Of a stretch of 32,911 nt of DNA, positions 9,112 to 17,225 are shown piece after piece. The notes beneath the pieces are model-generated. The model saw nothing but the letters and a program-made list of their open reading frames with translations, searched no databases and was not told the DNA's origin. The DNA is from Chitinophaga pinensis (GTDB lineage Bacteria; Bacteroidota; Bacteroidia; B-17B0; Aurantibacillaceae). The DNA lies in NCBI GenBank assembly GCA_945887955.1, contig CAMCZO010000027.1:1-32911 (forward strand), written 5' to 3'. The stretch's first letter is position 1; every line of letters begins with the position of its first letter. The position numbers and the translations under genes are program-made.

Positions 9112-10749
9112 ATGGCCGAATCAAAGTACCCCAGAGGATTGTTTTTTTTAGTATTCACTGAATTTTGGGAAAGGTTCGGCTATTATTTAATGATAGGAAT
9201 TTTCGCCTTATATATGACTGCAGAAGTCTCAGAAGGCGGATTTGGTTGGAGTAATGCTGATGCAGCAGATATTTATGGAACATTTATCGCCGTAGCATAT
9301 TTAACCCCTTTTATGGGGGGCTTATTAGCCGATTTAAAATTGGGCTATCGTTTCAGCATTACACTTGGCGGCATTCTTATGGGCATTGGATATTGTATGT
9401 TGGCCATTCCTGAAAAATGGGCTTTTTATACAGCGCTAACGGTTATGGTTGTGGGTAATGGTTTTTTTAAACCAAACATTTCAACACTTTTAGGCAATTT
9501 ATTTAATGATGATCGTTATCGCCATAAAAAAGATACCGGCTATAATATTTTTTATATGGGGATAAATGTTGGAGCCTTTGTTTGCAATTTTATAGCGGCA
9601 ATTATGCGCAACAAAATCGGCTGGCATGGCGCTTTTTTAACAGCAGGCATAGGCATGTTTATTGGAGTTATTACATTTTGGCTTGGAATGAAACATTATA
9701 AACATGTTGATGTAAGGAGAACACCAAAACCAGAAGACAAACCTTTTTTAATTCAATTTGGACGCACCTTATTGATCGGTATTGGTTTTGCCACAATAGG
9801 TTGGTTTATTCCTGATAATATAATGGGGAGCAATAGCACCGATGCTTTTTTTATGTTTTGTTTTCCTGTAATTTATTTTTTTGCAAGCATTTATTATAAA
9901 GCGAATGCAGAAGAGAAAAAACCTTTGGGCACCATGTTTACAATTTTTATTATCGTTATTTTATTCTGGGCAATATTTAAACAAAACGGAACCGCCTTAA
10001 CTACTTATGCAAAATATTATACAGATAGAGAAGGGCCTGCGCAAATAGAACAAACAGCCAAAGATTTCGGTTTTTTAGAAAGTGTAAAAGCCGAGAATTC
10101 AGAAACTGTTCAGTTGGATAATCAGTTTAGGAAAACAATGGGGCCAAATGGAGAACCATTAAAACACATTGATTACCCACCCTACTATAAAAATTTAGAC
10201 GTTTCAAAATTTCCACCCAAGGGAGAATCGTTAAATTTATTTAATACCGAAATCTTCCAATCCGTTAATCCTTTTTTTGTGGTTATTTTAACCCCCTTGG
10301 TCATTGCTTTTTTTGCATTTAAGCGACGCCGAAATAAAGAACCAACTACTGCCACAAAAATTGCATACGGTCTTTTGGTTAGCGCTTTATCTGTATTAGT
10401 GATGATTGCCGCTGTTTACACTTCGGGAAATGGAATGCATAAATCTAGTGCTTGGTGGCTAATTGGAAGTTATGGCGTGGTTACTATAGGAGAGTTGCTT
10501 TTAAGTCCAATGGGATTATCTATGGTGTCAAAATTATCGCCAGTTAGATTAACTGCTTTGATGTTCGGCGGATGGAGCTTAGCAACCTCTATAGGAAATA
10601 AATTAAGCGGCGTGTTGGCAAAAAATTGGGATAAATTTGAAAATAAAGCGAATTATTTTTGGTTAAATTTTGCTTTATTAATGTTCGCTTTTTTAATAAT
10701 GATGTTGCTTTTAAAAAGATTAAATCGAGTATTTAAAGAAACAAGTTAG
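9112..10749 (+). CDS. Proton-dependent oligopeptide transporter (POT/PTR2 family)
   Basis: A 545-residue inner-membrane symporter taking up di- and tripeptides with protons. The N-terminal E-F-W-E-R-F-G-Y-Y matches the POT proton-coupling motif ExxERFxYY at about residues 17-25. The family signature F-Y-M-G-I-N-V-G-A-F occurs near residue 145. About 12-14 helices are predicted by eye. A soluble loop of about 90 residues (roughly 300-390) interrupts the C-terminal half, a known feature of Bacteroidota members. It is placed after a peptidase gene, consistent with peptide nutrition. Its TAG stop overlaps the stop of the convergent helicase gene, so no terminator lies between them. Confidence 0.93.
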   Translation: MAESKYPRGLFFLVFTEFWERFGYYLMIGIFALYMTAEVSEGGFGWSNADAADIYGTFIAVAYLTPFMGGLLADLKLGYRFSITLGGILMGIGYCMLAIPEKWAFYTALTVMVVGNGFFKPNISTLLGNLFNDDRYRHKKDTGYNIFYMGINVGAFVCNFIAAIMRNKIGWHGAFLTAGIGMFIGVITFWLGMKHYKHVDVRRTPKPEDKPFLIQFGRTLLIGIGFATIGWFIPDNIMGSNSTDAFFMFCFPVIYFFASIYYKANAEEKKPLGTMFTIFIIVILFWAIFKQNGTALTTYAKYYTDREGPAQIEQTAKDFGFLESVKAENSETVQLDNQFRKTMGPNGEPLKHIDYPPYYKNLDVSKFPPKGESLNLFNTEIFQSVNPFFVVILTPLVIAFFAFKRRRNKEPTTATKIAYGLLVSALSVLVMIAAVYTSGNGMHKSSAWWLIGSYGVVTIGELLLSPMGLSMVSKLSPVRLTALMFGGWSLATSIGNKLSGVLAKNWDKFENKANYFWLNFALLMFAFLIMMLLLKRLNRVFKETS

Positions 10750-12692
10750 GCCCACTCCCAGGCCGAACGGTATAGTCCGTTTTTTTCACAATAGCTCAAA
10801 AAGGATTTATAAAATTTATTTGATCCAATTGTTGCGCTATCGCCAATAACAATAAGTTTTTTCTTTGCTCTCGTAATTGCAACATTCATTCTTCTTAAGT
10901 CGTTTAAAAATCCAATTTCATTTTTTTCATTACTCCTTACTAAGCTAATATATATAACATCGCGTTCTTCGCCCTGAAAGCCATCTATTGTTTTTACACT
11001 TAATTCATCAAGCTTAGTTTTGTTTAATTCTAAATCCGTTAAATTTTCTTTTAACCACTCTCGTTGTTCTTTATATGGTGAAATAATTCCGATGCTAATG
11101 TTTGGCAATTCTTCGTGAAGACTATAGTCGAGCAATAATTGTTGTAAATGTTTATACAAAATATCGCCTTCTTTAGGATTATAATAGCTTAGTGTTTCTT
11201 GATTTTGAATTTCATCAAAACTACAGCCAGCGGTATCTATAAACTCAATGCATTTGTTTAAATAATGTTCTTCATCATTAATTAGCGCATGATTTGAAAC
11301 AGTATGGTCGGCAATTAATTCATTGTTGTAAAAATAATTATTACTAAATCCCATGATCGAATTACTCATTCTGTATTGACGATTAAGCAAAACAACACAT
11401 TCTGTTATTTTAATACATTTATCTAAAAGCGTTTCAGCTAGGCCTTGTTTTTTAGCTTCAATGCTTTTTACAACTGGAGGCAACTGAAAATGATCGCCAC
11501 ATAAAATTAAGCGATGACATTTTAAAAGCGGAATCCAAATCATAGGCTCTAGCGCCTGAGACGCTTCGTCAAAAAACAAGGTGTTAAATTTTTTTCGCTG
11601 CAAACCTCTATGGCTACTAGTAACTGGGGTGCAACAAATTACTTGAGTGGTTTTAAATAAATCATCTATAATAAAATCTTCTAATAAACGAGCCTCCTTA
11701 ATGCAGTTTTTTGCTTCGGTATAAAACGCGGTTCTTTGTTGCGCATCTTCTTTTCCAAATACCCGTTTGTATTTACCGGCCATTTTAAAATAATCTTCAG
11801 CATTTCGTCGCAAATTTTTAATGTCTTTATAGTAAGGCGACGCCGCAATTTTTCCATCAAGGCTACTTTTTAATTGTTCTTCGGCCATTCTTGCGGGATG
11901 CCCTAATCGCAAAACATCAATACCTAAACGTATTAGTTTTTCAGTTAATAAATCAACAGCGGCATTAGTAGGGGCGCAAACCAAAACCTGATTTTCACTT
12001 TGTAAGGTTATTCGAATAGCATGGGCTAAACTAGTAGTTTTTCCAGTACCCGGGGGGCCATGCATAACGCCAACATCATTTACAGACAAAACATGTTGAA
12101 TGGCTTTATTTTGTGAAACATTTAATTGAGGAATTAAAATGGAAGAATTAATTTTTTTAAAAGAAAGTGGAACAGTTTGTTCGATCATTTCTCTCAACTC
12201 AGCAACTCTATTATCTTTTGCCTCAATCACAGTATCTAAAGCTCTTTGCATCTCATGATAACTATTGTCATCAAATTGAATATTAATTCCCAGCTTGCCA
12301 TCATAGCACCAATCAGGCAACTCGTCGCAATGAATAATTAATTTTAAACTATTTTTTGAAACAGACTTAATCGTTCCTGCTATTTCAAAATTTTCGTTAT
12401 TTTGATTGCTAAATAAGCTTACATTTTTACCCGAACTAAATTGGTGGGCACAGTTAAGATAAGAGGTCCGCTCTATTTCTAAATGTAATAAATCACCTGA
12501 GCCCAGTTCTTCTGAATTTATTTTAATAGGATACCAAGTTGTGCCATTTTTTTTTCGCTGTTCTAAATTAACACGCAAAAATAATTCTTGGTATAAACGA
12601 TAATCTTCGTCGCGTTCTATTTGTAAAAGCTGCTTTACATCTTTTAAACGATCAACGGCTTTAAGCGGAGCATTATTTTTAATATTTAACAC
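10746..12692 (-). CDS. Superfamily 1 DNA/RNA helicase (IGHMBP2/SMUBP-2-like)
   Basis: A 648-residue ATP-dependent helicase of the Upf1-like SF1B type. Motifs in order are I G-P-P-G-T-G-K-T (about 211-218), Ia A-P-T-N-A-A, II D-E-A-S-Q, III G-D-H-F-Q-L-P-P, IV Q-Y-R-M, V D-G-F-Q-G-E-E-R-D-V, and VI V-A-I-T-R-A-K-K. An N-terminal region of about 180 residues precedes the ATPase core, as in IGHMBP2 relatives. The start is GTG (12690-12692), since no in-frame ATG is available nearby. It lies 61 bases downstream of the HAD phosphatase gene. Substrate (DNA or RNA) is unknown. The last four bases overlap the end of the convergent transporter gene. Confidence 0.93.
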   Translation of the reverse strand: MLNIKNNAPLKAVDRLKDVKQLLQIERDEDYRLYQELFLRVNLEQRKKNGTTWYPIKINSEELGSGDLLHLEIERTSYLNCAHQFSSGKNVSLFSNQNNENFEIAGTIKSVSKNSLKLIIHCDELPDWCYDGKLGINIQFDDNSYHEMQRALDTVIEAKDNRVAELREMIEQTVPLSFKKINSSILIPQLNVSQNKAIQHVLSVNDVGVMHGPPGTGKTTSLAHAIRITLQSENQVLVCAPTNAAVDLLTEKLIRLGIDVLRLGHPARMAEEQLKSSLDGKIAASPYYKDIKNLRRNAEDYFKMAGKYKRVFGKEDAQQRTAFYTEAKNCIKEARLLEDFIIDDLFKTTQVICCTPVTSSHRGLQRKKFNTLFFDEASQALEPMIWIPLLKCHRLILCGDHFQLPPVVKSIEAKKQGLAETLLDKCIKITECVVLLNRQYRMSNSIMGFSNNYFYNNELIADHTVSNHALINDEEHYLNKCIEFIDTAGCSFDEIQNQETLSYYNPKEGDILYKHLQQLLLDYSLHEELPNISIGIISPYKEQREWLKENLTDLELNKTKLDELSVKTIDGFQGEERDVIYISLVRSNEKNEIGFLNDLRRMNVAITRAKKKLIVIGDSATIGSNKFYKSFLSYCEKNGLYRSAWEWA

Positions 12693-12753
12693 GGAATCAA
12701 AACATTAATTGATTTATCATCACGTTTAATTTTTGATTGTGAAATGATTTTTA

Positions 12754-13461
12754 TTAAAACAAGACGTCACATTCTTCAATCGAGTTGTCTTTTAAAGTAT
12801 AAAATTTGGTTTGGATTAATTTTCGCCCCTGAATATATGTTTCGTAACTATCAGTATATTCAGTTCTATTAACAATCACCGAATCATAATTGTTAGCTAA
12901 TCCAATTAATAGCTCAGAGGCTTCCCTGATTGCAAAGCGACCACTTTCAGAACCCGTAATGTAATCTACAAGATTATTTTTTATGCAATAATCTGTAAAT
13001 AAAGGATTAGATTTTCGATGTATAAGAATTTTTAAACCACACATTTTCGCAATAGATAAATCTAGAACATCATCAAAAAAATAAGCAACTTCTTCTGGTT
13101 TTATATTTTTGTCTTTGCAAATAAAATTTAGAGCATCATGCTTGTGCGCAATTTTAAAAAAAGAAAAATCAAATCCTTCGCGTGAACTAAAATAAAAAGC
13201 GCTTTCGTTTTTTTCGCCGCTAATAATTCCACAAATGGGCAACCGATTATTTTTTAAAAAGTATGAATAGCGAAGTAAATTAGTTCCCATGCTATCTACT
13301 TCGCTAAAACTACTTCCGCCATTAGCTTGTTTTTCTCCAGAATTAAAAACGCCATCCCAATCAAAAATAAAAGCTTTTATGTTAGAAAGTTTAGAGGCAA
13401 TTAATGTTGGTTCAGTTATAAACTGACCATTAATTTCTTTAAATTTTTCATATAAATTCAT
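12754..13461 (-). CDS. HAD-superfamily phosphatase, KdsC-like
   Basis: A 235-residue HAD hydrolase. Motif I is F-D-W-D-G-V-F with nucleophile D34 and acid/base D36, motif II is I-I-S-G, a Lys follows in H-K-H-D-A-L, and motif IV is Y-F-F-D-D-V-L-D. The layout fits the C0-type KdsC/CMP-sugar phosphatase group, which hydrolyses phosphosugars such as KDO-8-phosphate. An N-terminal extension of about 30 residues and a C-terminal extension of about 60 residues make it longer than classic KdsC (near 180), so the substrate may differ. I chose ATG 13459-13461 rather than a TTG three codons earlier because that TTG is part of a perfect -7 promoter box. The protein is cytoplasmic. Confidence 0.8.
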   Translation of the reverse strand: MNLYEKFKEINGQFITEPTLIASKLSNIKAFIFDWDGVFNSGEKQANGGSSFSEVDSMGTNLLRYSYFLKNNRLPICGIISGEKNESAFYFSSREGFDFSFFKIAHKHDALNFICKDKNIKPEEVAYFFDDVLDLSIAKMCGLKILIHRKSNPLFTDYCIKNNLVDYITGSESGRFAIREASELLIGLANNYDSVIVNRTEYTDSYETYIQGRKLIQTKFYTLKDNSIEECDVLF

Positions 13462-13467
13462 AAAGAG

Positions 13468-13475
13468 CAAATATA
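13468..13475 (-). promoter_or_regulatory. TAnnTTTG -7 box of the HAD phosphatase gene
   Basis: Read on the minus strand this is TATATTTG, a perfect match to the Bacteroidota -7 box, and the ATG follows after only six bases. Transcription would begin at or next to the start codon, giving a leaderless or nearly leaderless mRNA. No convincing -33 TTTG is seen. Confidence 0.45.
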
Positions 13476-13509
13476 TTTATGGGTATTAAAATTATTTTTC
13501 TTTTAAAAT

Positions 13510-14589
13510 TTAAACAGAAACAAAGCCCGAATTTTTTATAGCTATTTGTTGCGCAACATTTTGGGCTAGCTCTATAAAAGCGATTGATTGGGGCGTATTA
13601 TCTTGCATTACTGCTGGTCGCCCAGCATCTGAAGACTCTCTAATACTTTGAACCAATGGCAATTGAGCCAATAAAGGCAACTTTAATTCTTCAGACAAAT
13701 TTTTTACACCATCTTGACCAAAAATAAAATATTTGTTATTAGGAAGTTCGTCTGGAGTAAACCAAGCCATATTTTCTATTAAACCTAAAATTGGCACATT
13801 GGTTTGTGGCAATTGAAATAAGGCAATCCCTTTTCTTGCATCAGCTATTGCGACATCCTGAGGAGTACACACTATAACTGCGCCAGTTAGAGGAATTTGA
13901 CTGCATAAACTAATTTGAATATCTCCAGTACCAGGAGGCAAATCAACAATAAGATAATCTAATTCGCCCCAAACAGTTTCGTAAAACAATTGTGATAATG
14001 CTTTTGTTGCCATTGGCCCACGCAATGCAATTACCTGATTAGGGCCAGCTAAAAAACCGATAGAATTTAATTTTATGCCATAATTTTCTACAGGAGCCAT
14101 TTTTTTTTGCCCATTAAAATCTGCAGAGCCAGGCCCTTCGTTTACTACCCCAAACATAATGTGTTGTGATGGGCCATATATATCAGCATCAACAAGGCCA
14201 ACTTTTGCACCTTGAAGTGAAAGCCCTAGCGCTAAATTTGCAGCAATGGTGCTTTTTCCAACGCCACCCTTTCCACTTGCTACGGCAATAATATTTTTTA
14301 CATCTCTTAAGGTTGTTTCATCTTTTTCTTTTTTTGTGGTAACGGTTGCTGTCATGTTAATTTTAACTTTTGCTTCTTTATCAACATAATGCAAGATGGC
14401 ATTCATACAAGCGTTATGAATCATGTCTTTCATAGGACAAGCTGGGGTAGTTAAAACAACAGTAAAAGAAACATTTTTTCCTTCTACCGAAACGTCTTTT
14501 ACCATATTGAGCGTTACTAAATCTTTTTTTAAATCGGGATCGTCTACATGTTTAAGAGCATCTATAACGCTTTGAATGGTTATTTCCAT
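13510..14589 (-). CDS. Mrp/ApbC-family P-loop ATPase (Fe-S cluster carrier type)
   Basis: A 359-residue protein of the Mrp/NBP35 family, which helps deliver iron-sulfur clusters to target proteins in the cytoplasm. Residues about 5-80 form an MIP18/DUF59 domain with T-T-P-A-C-P-M-K-D. The ATPase begins near residue 100 with A-S-G-K-G-G-V-G-K-S-T, followed by V-D-A-D-I-Y-G-P-S and D-L-P-P-G-T-G-D. The C-x-x-C pair that bridges the cluster in classic Mrp dimers, expected after E-N-M-x-x-F, is absent: here the segment reads T-P-D-E-L-P-N-N-K. I believe this is common in this phylum but cannot verify it. It lies 43 bases downstream of a tiny lipoprotein gene. Confidence 0.93.
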   Translation of the reverse strand: MEITIQSVIDALKHVDDPDLKKDLVTLNMVKDVSVEGKNVSFTVVLTTPACPMKDMIHNACMNAILHYVDKEAKVKINMTATVTTKKEKDETTLRDVKNIIAVASGKGGVGKSTIAANLALGLSLQGAKVGLVDADIYGPSQHIMFGVVNEGPGSADFNGQKKMAPVENYGIKLNSIGFLAGPNQVIALRGPMATKALSQLFYETVWGELDYLIVDLPPGTGDIQISLCSQIPLTGAVIVCTPQDVAIADARKGIALFQLPQTNVPILGLIENMAWFTPDELPNNKYFIFGQDGVKNLSEELKLPLLAQLPLVQSIRESSDAGRPAVMQDNTPQSIAFIELAQNVAQQIAIKNSGFVSV

Positions 14590-14632
14590 ATTATTATAGC
14601 TAACGTATTATAAATATAAATTAGGAAAATAA

Positions 14633-14842
14633 TTATTTAGGTGTAGTTTTAACAGCAGTTGTTGAAGTTATTGAACTTGGCATATCGGCAACTTTAATCG
14701 CAATTTGAATAGCATTTGAGATAGAGTCCTGCACTTCTTTCCCTCGCTTTACCATATAAGCTCGATCTTCGGCGGCTGGACCACAAGCGCTGTTAATTAA
14801 AATAATAGTGAAGATAGAAAGGGGGATTAATTTTTTATACAT
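14633..14842 (-). CDS. Tiny lipoprotein of unknown function
   Basis: A 69-residue protein with a lipoprotein signal peptide: basic M-Y-K-K, a hydrophobic stretch, and lipobox I-N-S-A-C with the modified cysteine at C20. The mature part is only 50 residues, first charged (R-A-Y-M-V-K-R-G-K-E) and ending in a Thr/Ser-rich tail. No domain is recognised. It sits upstream of the Mrp gene on the same strand and after the terminator of the other small lipoprotein. Confidence 0.75.
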   Translation of the reverse strand: MYKKLIPLSIFTIILINSACGPAAEDRAYMVKRGKEVQDSISNAIQIAIKVADMPSSITSTTAVKTTPK

Positions 14843-14885
14843 AATTTTTATTAATATAATTTAAACAAATATTGCTCAAAGCTAA

Positions 14886-14924
14886 GAAAAAAAACAGAAA
14901 AGCCCCAAAGCGAAGCTTTGAGGC
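14886..14924 (-). terminator. Intrinsic terminator after the 65-residue lipoprotein gene
   Basis: The hairpin at 14902-14924 has a CAAAGC/GCTTTG stem with a 3-base loop, extended by GCC/GGC across one mismatch. On the minus strand it is followed by a T-rich tract (14886-14900). It separates the two small lipoprotein genes. Confidence 0.75.
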
Positions 14925-14953
14925 GAATCAGTTAACTAACTAAACACAAATTT

Positions 14954-15151
14954 TTAGTGTGGTGTAGTTGAACCAGTTTCCACTGCTGGAGTAGTCGCGG
15001 TCTCAACTGCTGGAGTTTCAACAACAGCTGGAGTTTCAACTGCATTAGTATCAGCAGCAGGAGCTTCAGCAGCAGGAGCTTTATCACCACCACAAGAAGC
15101 AAATGAAGTAGCTAAAGCAGCTACAACAACAAAAGAGAATAATTTTTTCAT
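14954..15151 (-). CDS. Small Ala/Pro/Thr-rich lipoprotein
   Basis: A 65-residue lipoprotein with signal peptide M-K-K-L-F followed by a hydrophobic stretch and a lipobox ending F-A-S-C, modified cysteine C20. After C-G-G-D-K the mature 45 residues are low complexity, built on repeats such as P-A-V-E-T and P-A-A-E-A. No enzymatic domain is possible. It is probably a monocistronic, surface- or periplasm-facing lipoprotein, since a strong terminator follows. The repeats could change length by slippage. Function unknown. Confidence 0.8.
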   Translation of the reverse strand: MKKLFSFVVVAALATSFASCGGDKAPAAEAPAADTNAVETPAVVETPAVETATTPAVETGSTTPH

Positions 15152-15400
15152 TTCTTAATTTTTTAAATTGTTAATTAATTTTACATTAATACTGATTTTA
15201 AAAAAAAGTAACCCAAAAAAACAACAAATTATGAATTTAATTCTTAATTGCCTGATAATTAATACAATAAAAATAATTTTAATATCATTTTACATTAAGT
15301 TCAATTTTTTATCTCGCTTAAATTTTTTTTAGTAAAATATTAATTCAAGAAAAACGGGTTACCTTTATATAAAATAAGTATTAAATCTAGCAGAGCGAAT
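15152..15400. other. Divergent intergenic region, lipoprotein gene / sigma factor gene
   Basis: These 249 bases of very AT-rich DNA lie between two divergent genes and must hold both promoters. I see no perfect TAnnTTTG box. A near match, TACTTTTT, reads toward the lipoprotein gene. No hairpin or reading frame stands out. Confidence 0.4.
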
Positions 15401-15979
15401 ATGCAAAAGCCTAAAGAGCAGTTTACCGATAATGATTTTATGGTTGGCTTGCTGAATGGAAATAATGATGTGTTAAGCGCTTTGTACAAGAAGTATTATA
15501 ACATCGTTCTTAAATTTATTTTATATAATAGTGGGACAAGCGCAGCCGCTCAAGACGTTTATCAAGAAACAATTATTGTTCTTTTTGAATCAGTTAAAAA
15601 GCCAGGATTTGAATTAAAATGCCAATTACAAACCTATATTTTTTCAATAGCAAAAAGATTATGGCTAAAAGAATTAAAAAAAAACGGGAAAACATTTTTA
15701 TTTAAAGAGTCAGAAGAGAACAATTTAGTAGATGTTTCAGAAGATTTAAAAGAGTTTGATGAAAAAGAGGCGGAGATAGAAAAAATGAATAACAGTTTAA
15801 TTGATTTAGGAGAACCCTGTTCGGAACTTATTAAGGATTTTTATATAAACAAACTTTCGATGGAACAAATAGCAGAAAAATTTGGTTATACGAATGCGGA
15901 TAATGCTAAAACACAAAAATATAAATGCCTTCAGAGGCTAAAAAAAATATTTTTCGAAAAAGAAATAATAAAAAAATGA
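15401..15979 (+). CDS. RNA polymerase sigma factor, ECF-like sigma-70
   Basis: A 192-residue sigma factor that would direct RNA polymerase to a dedicated set of promoters. Region 2 spans about 20-95 (A-L-Y-K-K-Y-Y-N-I-V, D-V-Y-Q-E-T, and Y-I-F-S-I-A-K-R-L-W-L-K). Region 4 spans about 130-185, with a helix-turn-helix in S-M-E-Q-I-A-E-K-F-G-Y. An acidic linker joins them. Its TGA overlaps the ATG of the next gene (ATGA), so the two are translationally coupled. The partner gene encodes an anti-sigma-like membrane protease, so this sigma factor is very likely held at the membrane until a signal releases it. Whether it controls its own operon cannot be read here. Confidence 0.92.
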   Translation: MQKPKEQFTDNDFMVGLLNGNNDVLSALYKKYYNIVLKFILYNSGTSAAAQDVYQETIIVLFESVKKPGFELKCQLQTYIFSIAKRLWLKELKKNGKTFLFKESEENNLVDVSEDLKEFDEKEAEIEKMNNSLIDLGEPCSELIKDFYINKLSMEQIAEKFGYTNADNAKTQKYKCLQRLKKIFFEKEIIKK

Positions 15980-17070
15980 TAACAGTAGATTTATTTGATA
16001 ATTATATAAACGGCAAACTAGGACCAGAAGAAATAACTGAGTTTGAAATTAAGCTGAAAACAGATTTGTTGTTAGCGGATGCTTTTACAGAGCATGTTAA
16101 TTTAATAAACACACTAAATCAAGCACATTTTCGTTCAAATTTAAAGCGCACTCTCAATCAAATTCATCTTAAAGAAATTGGCTCTACTCTAAATGTCATT
16201 TCGATTAATAGAGAGCAATCCTTTTTTAAAAAATACACAAAAACTTTAGCTATAGCTGCCAGTTCAGCACTAATAGCAGTAATGATAACCGTTTCACTTT
16301 TAATGGGATTAGGCTATCTTTCAAAAAAACAAAGTAATCAAATAACAGATTTGAATCGAGTAGGCTTAGAAAGAAAGTCAAAAACTTTGATAAATATTAA
16401 AGATTCTAAAAGTAATGCGAAGGAAGCGTCTTATCGCGCAGCAAATATTGAAGGTAGCGCGTTTGCACTAAACAATAAAGGCTATATTGTAACCAGTTTT
16501 CATATGGTAAAAGGCGCCGATAGTATTTTTATTGAAAACGATTTAATAGATCGCGCGTGTACTAAAGTTATTTTTACCGACGCTAATCTAGATTTAGCAA
16601 TTTTAAAAATTGTAAATAGCGACTTGGTCGCTAAATGGAGAGTCCCCTTTTCAATAAAAGAAAAAAATGCTGATGTAGGCGAAAAGGTATTCACATTAGG
16701 ATACCCTCGTAACGAAATTGTTTATGGCGAAGGCTCTTTAAGTTCATTAAGCGGTTATTCTAATGATAAAAGCATGTATCAAATTTCTATCCCCGTAAAC
16801 CCCGGCAATAGCGGCAGCCCTCTTTTAGACGAAAACGCAAATGTAATCGGAGTAATTCGCGGTAAAATTTCAGGAGAAGAAGGAACAGGGTTTGCTATAA
16901 AATCAAACGAAATTTTAAAAGCTATTTCCGAATTAGAAAACGATAGCTTAAAGCAAGAATTAATGAGTCAAAATAAAAGAAATCAAAACATTAAAAATCT
17001 TAAAAGATCAGAGCAAATTAAACTTATAAACCCTTACGTTTTTAATGTATTAGTTTATAAAAAAGATTAA
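15976..17070 (+). CDS. Anti-sigma-like N-terminus fused through one TM helix to an HtrA/trypsin-like serine protease domain
   Basis: A 364-residue protein in three parts. Residues 1-85 are cytoplasmic and match the usual start of Bacteroidota anti-sigma factors (D-N-Y-I-N-G-K-L-G-P-E-E-I-T-E-F-E). Residues about 90-115 form one membrane helix after K-K-Y-T-K. Residues about 155-320 form a periplasmic S1C (HtrA/DegP-like) protease with triad H176 (T-S-F-H-M-V), D206 (N-L-D-L-A-I-L) and S279 (N-P-G-N-S-G-S-P). There is no PDZ domain; a charged tail of about 40 residues follows. I set the start at ATG 15976, which overlaps the sigma factor stop, since a longer frame from 15925 would lie inside that gene. 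The protein probably binds the sigma factor and links its release to a periplasmic event. I do not recognise a characterised example. Confidence 0.85.
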   Translation: MITVDLFDNYINGKLGPEEITEFEIKLKTDLLLADAFTEHVNLINTLNQAHFRSNLKRTLNQIHLKEIGSTLNVISINREQSFFKKYTKTLAIAASSALIAVMITVSLLMGLGYLSKKQSNQITDLNRVGLERKSKTLINIKDSKSNAKEASYRAANIEGSAFALNNKGYIVTSFHMVKGADSIFIENDLIDRACTKVIFTDANLDLAILKIVNSDLVAKWRVPFSIKEKNADVGEKVFTLGYPRNEIVYGEGSLSSLSGYSNDKSMYQISIPVNPGNSGSPLLDENANVIGVIRGKISGEEGTGFAIKSNEILKAISELENDSLKQELMSQNKRNQNIKNLKRSEQIKLINPYVFNVLVYKKD

Positions 17071-17225
17071 ACTGAATTTTTATTCACCAAAAAATGTACA
17101 AATTAAATCTCGCTTTTGACTAATTTATTTATTTTCAATTAGTTGTGAGTAGGTTTTACATTTAAAATAATTGTGTCCAATAAAAAATAATAACTAACTT
17201 AGCTTTCTCTAAAAAAACAAAAGAC

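Noticed and set aside
14954..15151. Repeated segments as a CRISPR-like or tandem array
   Set aside because: The repeats are short, in frame, and encode P-A-V-E-T units within a lipoprotein, without regular spacers.
15925..15975. Longer start for the anti-sigma-protease gene
   Set aside because: The extra 17 codons lie inside the sigma factor gene in another frame. The ATG at 15976 gives the ATGA overlap and places the anti-sigma motif at the N-terminus.
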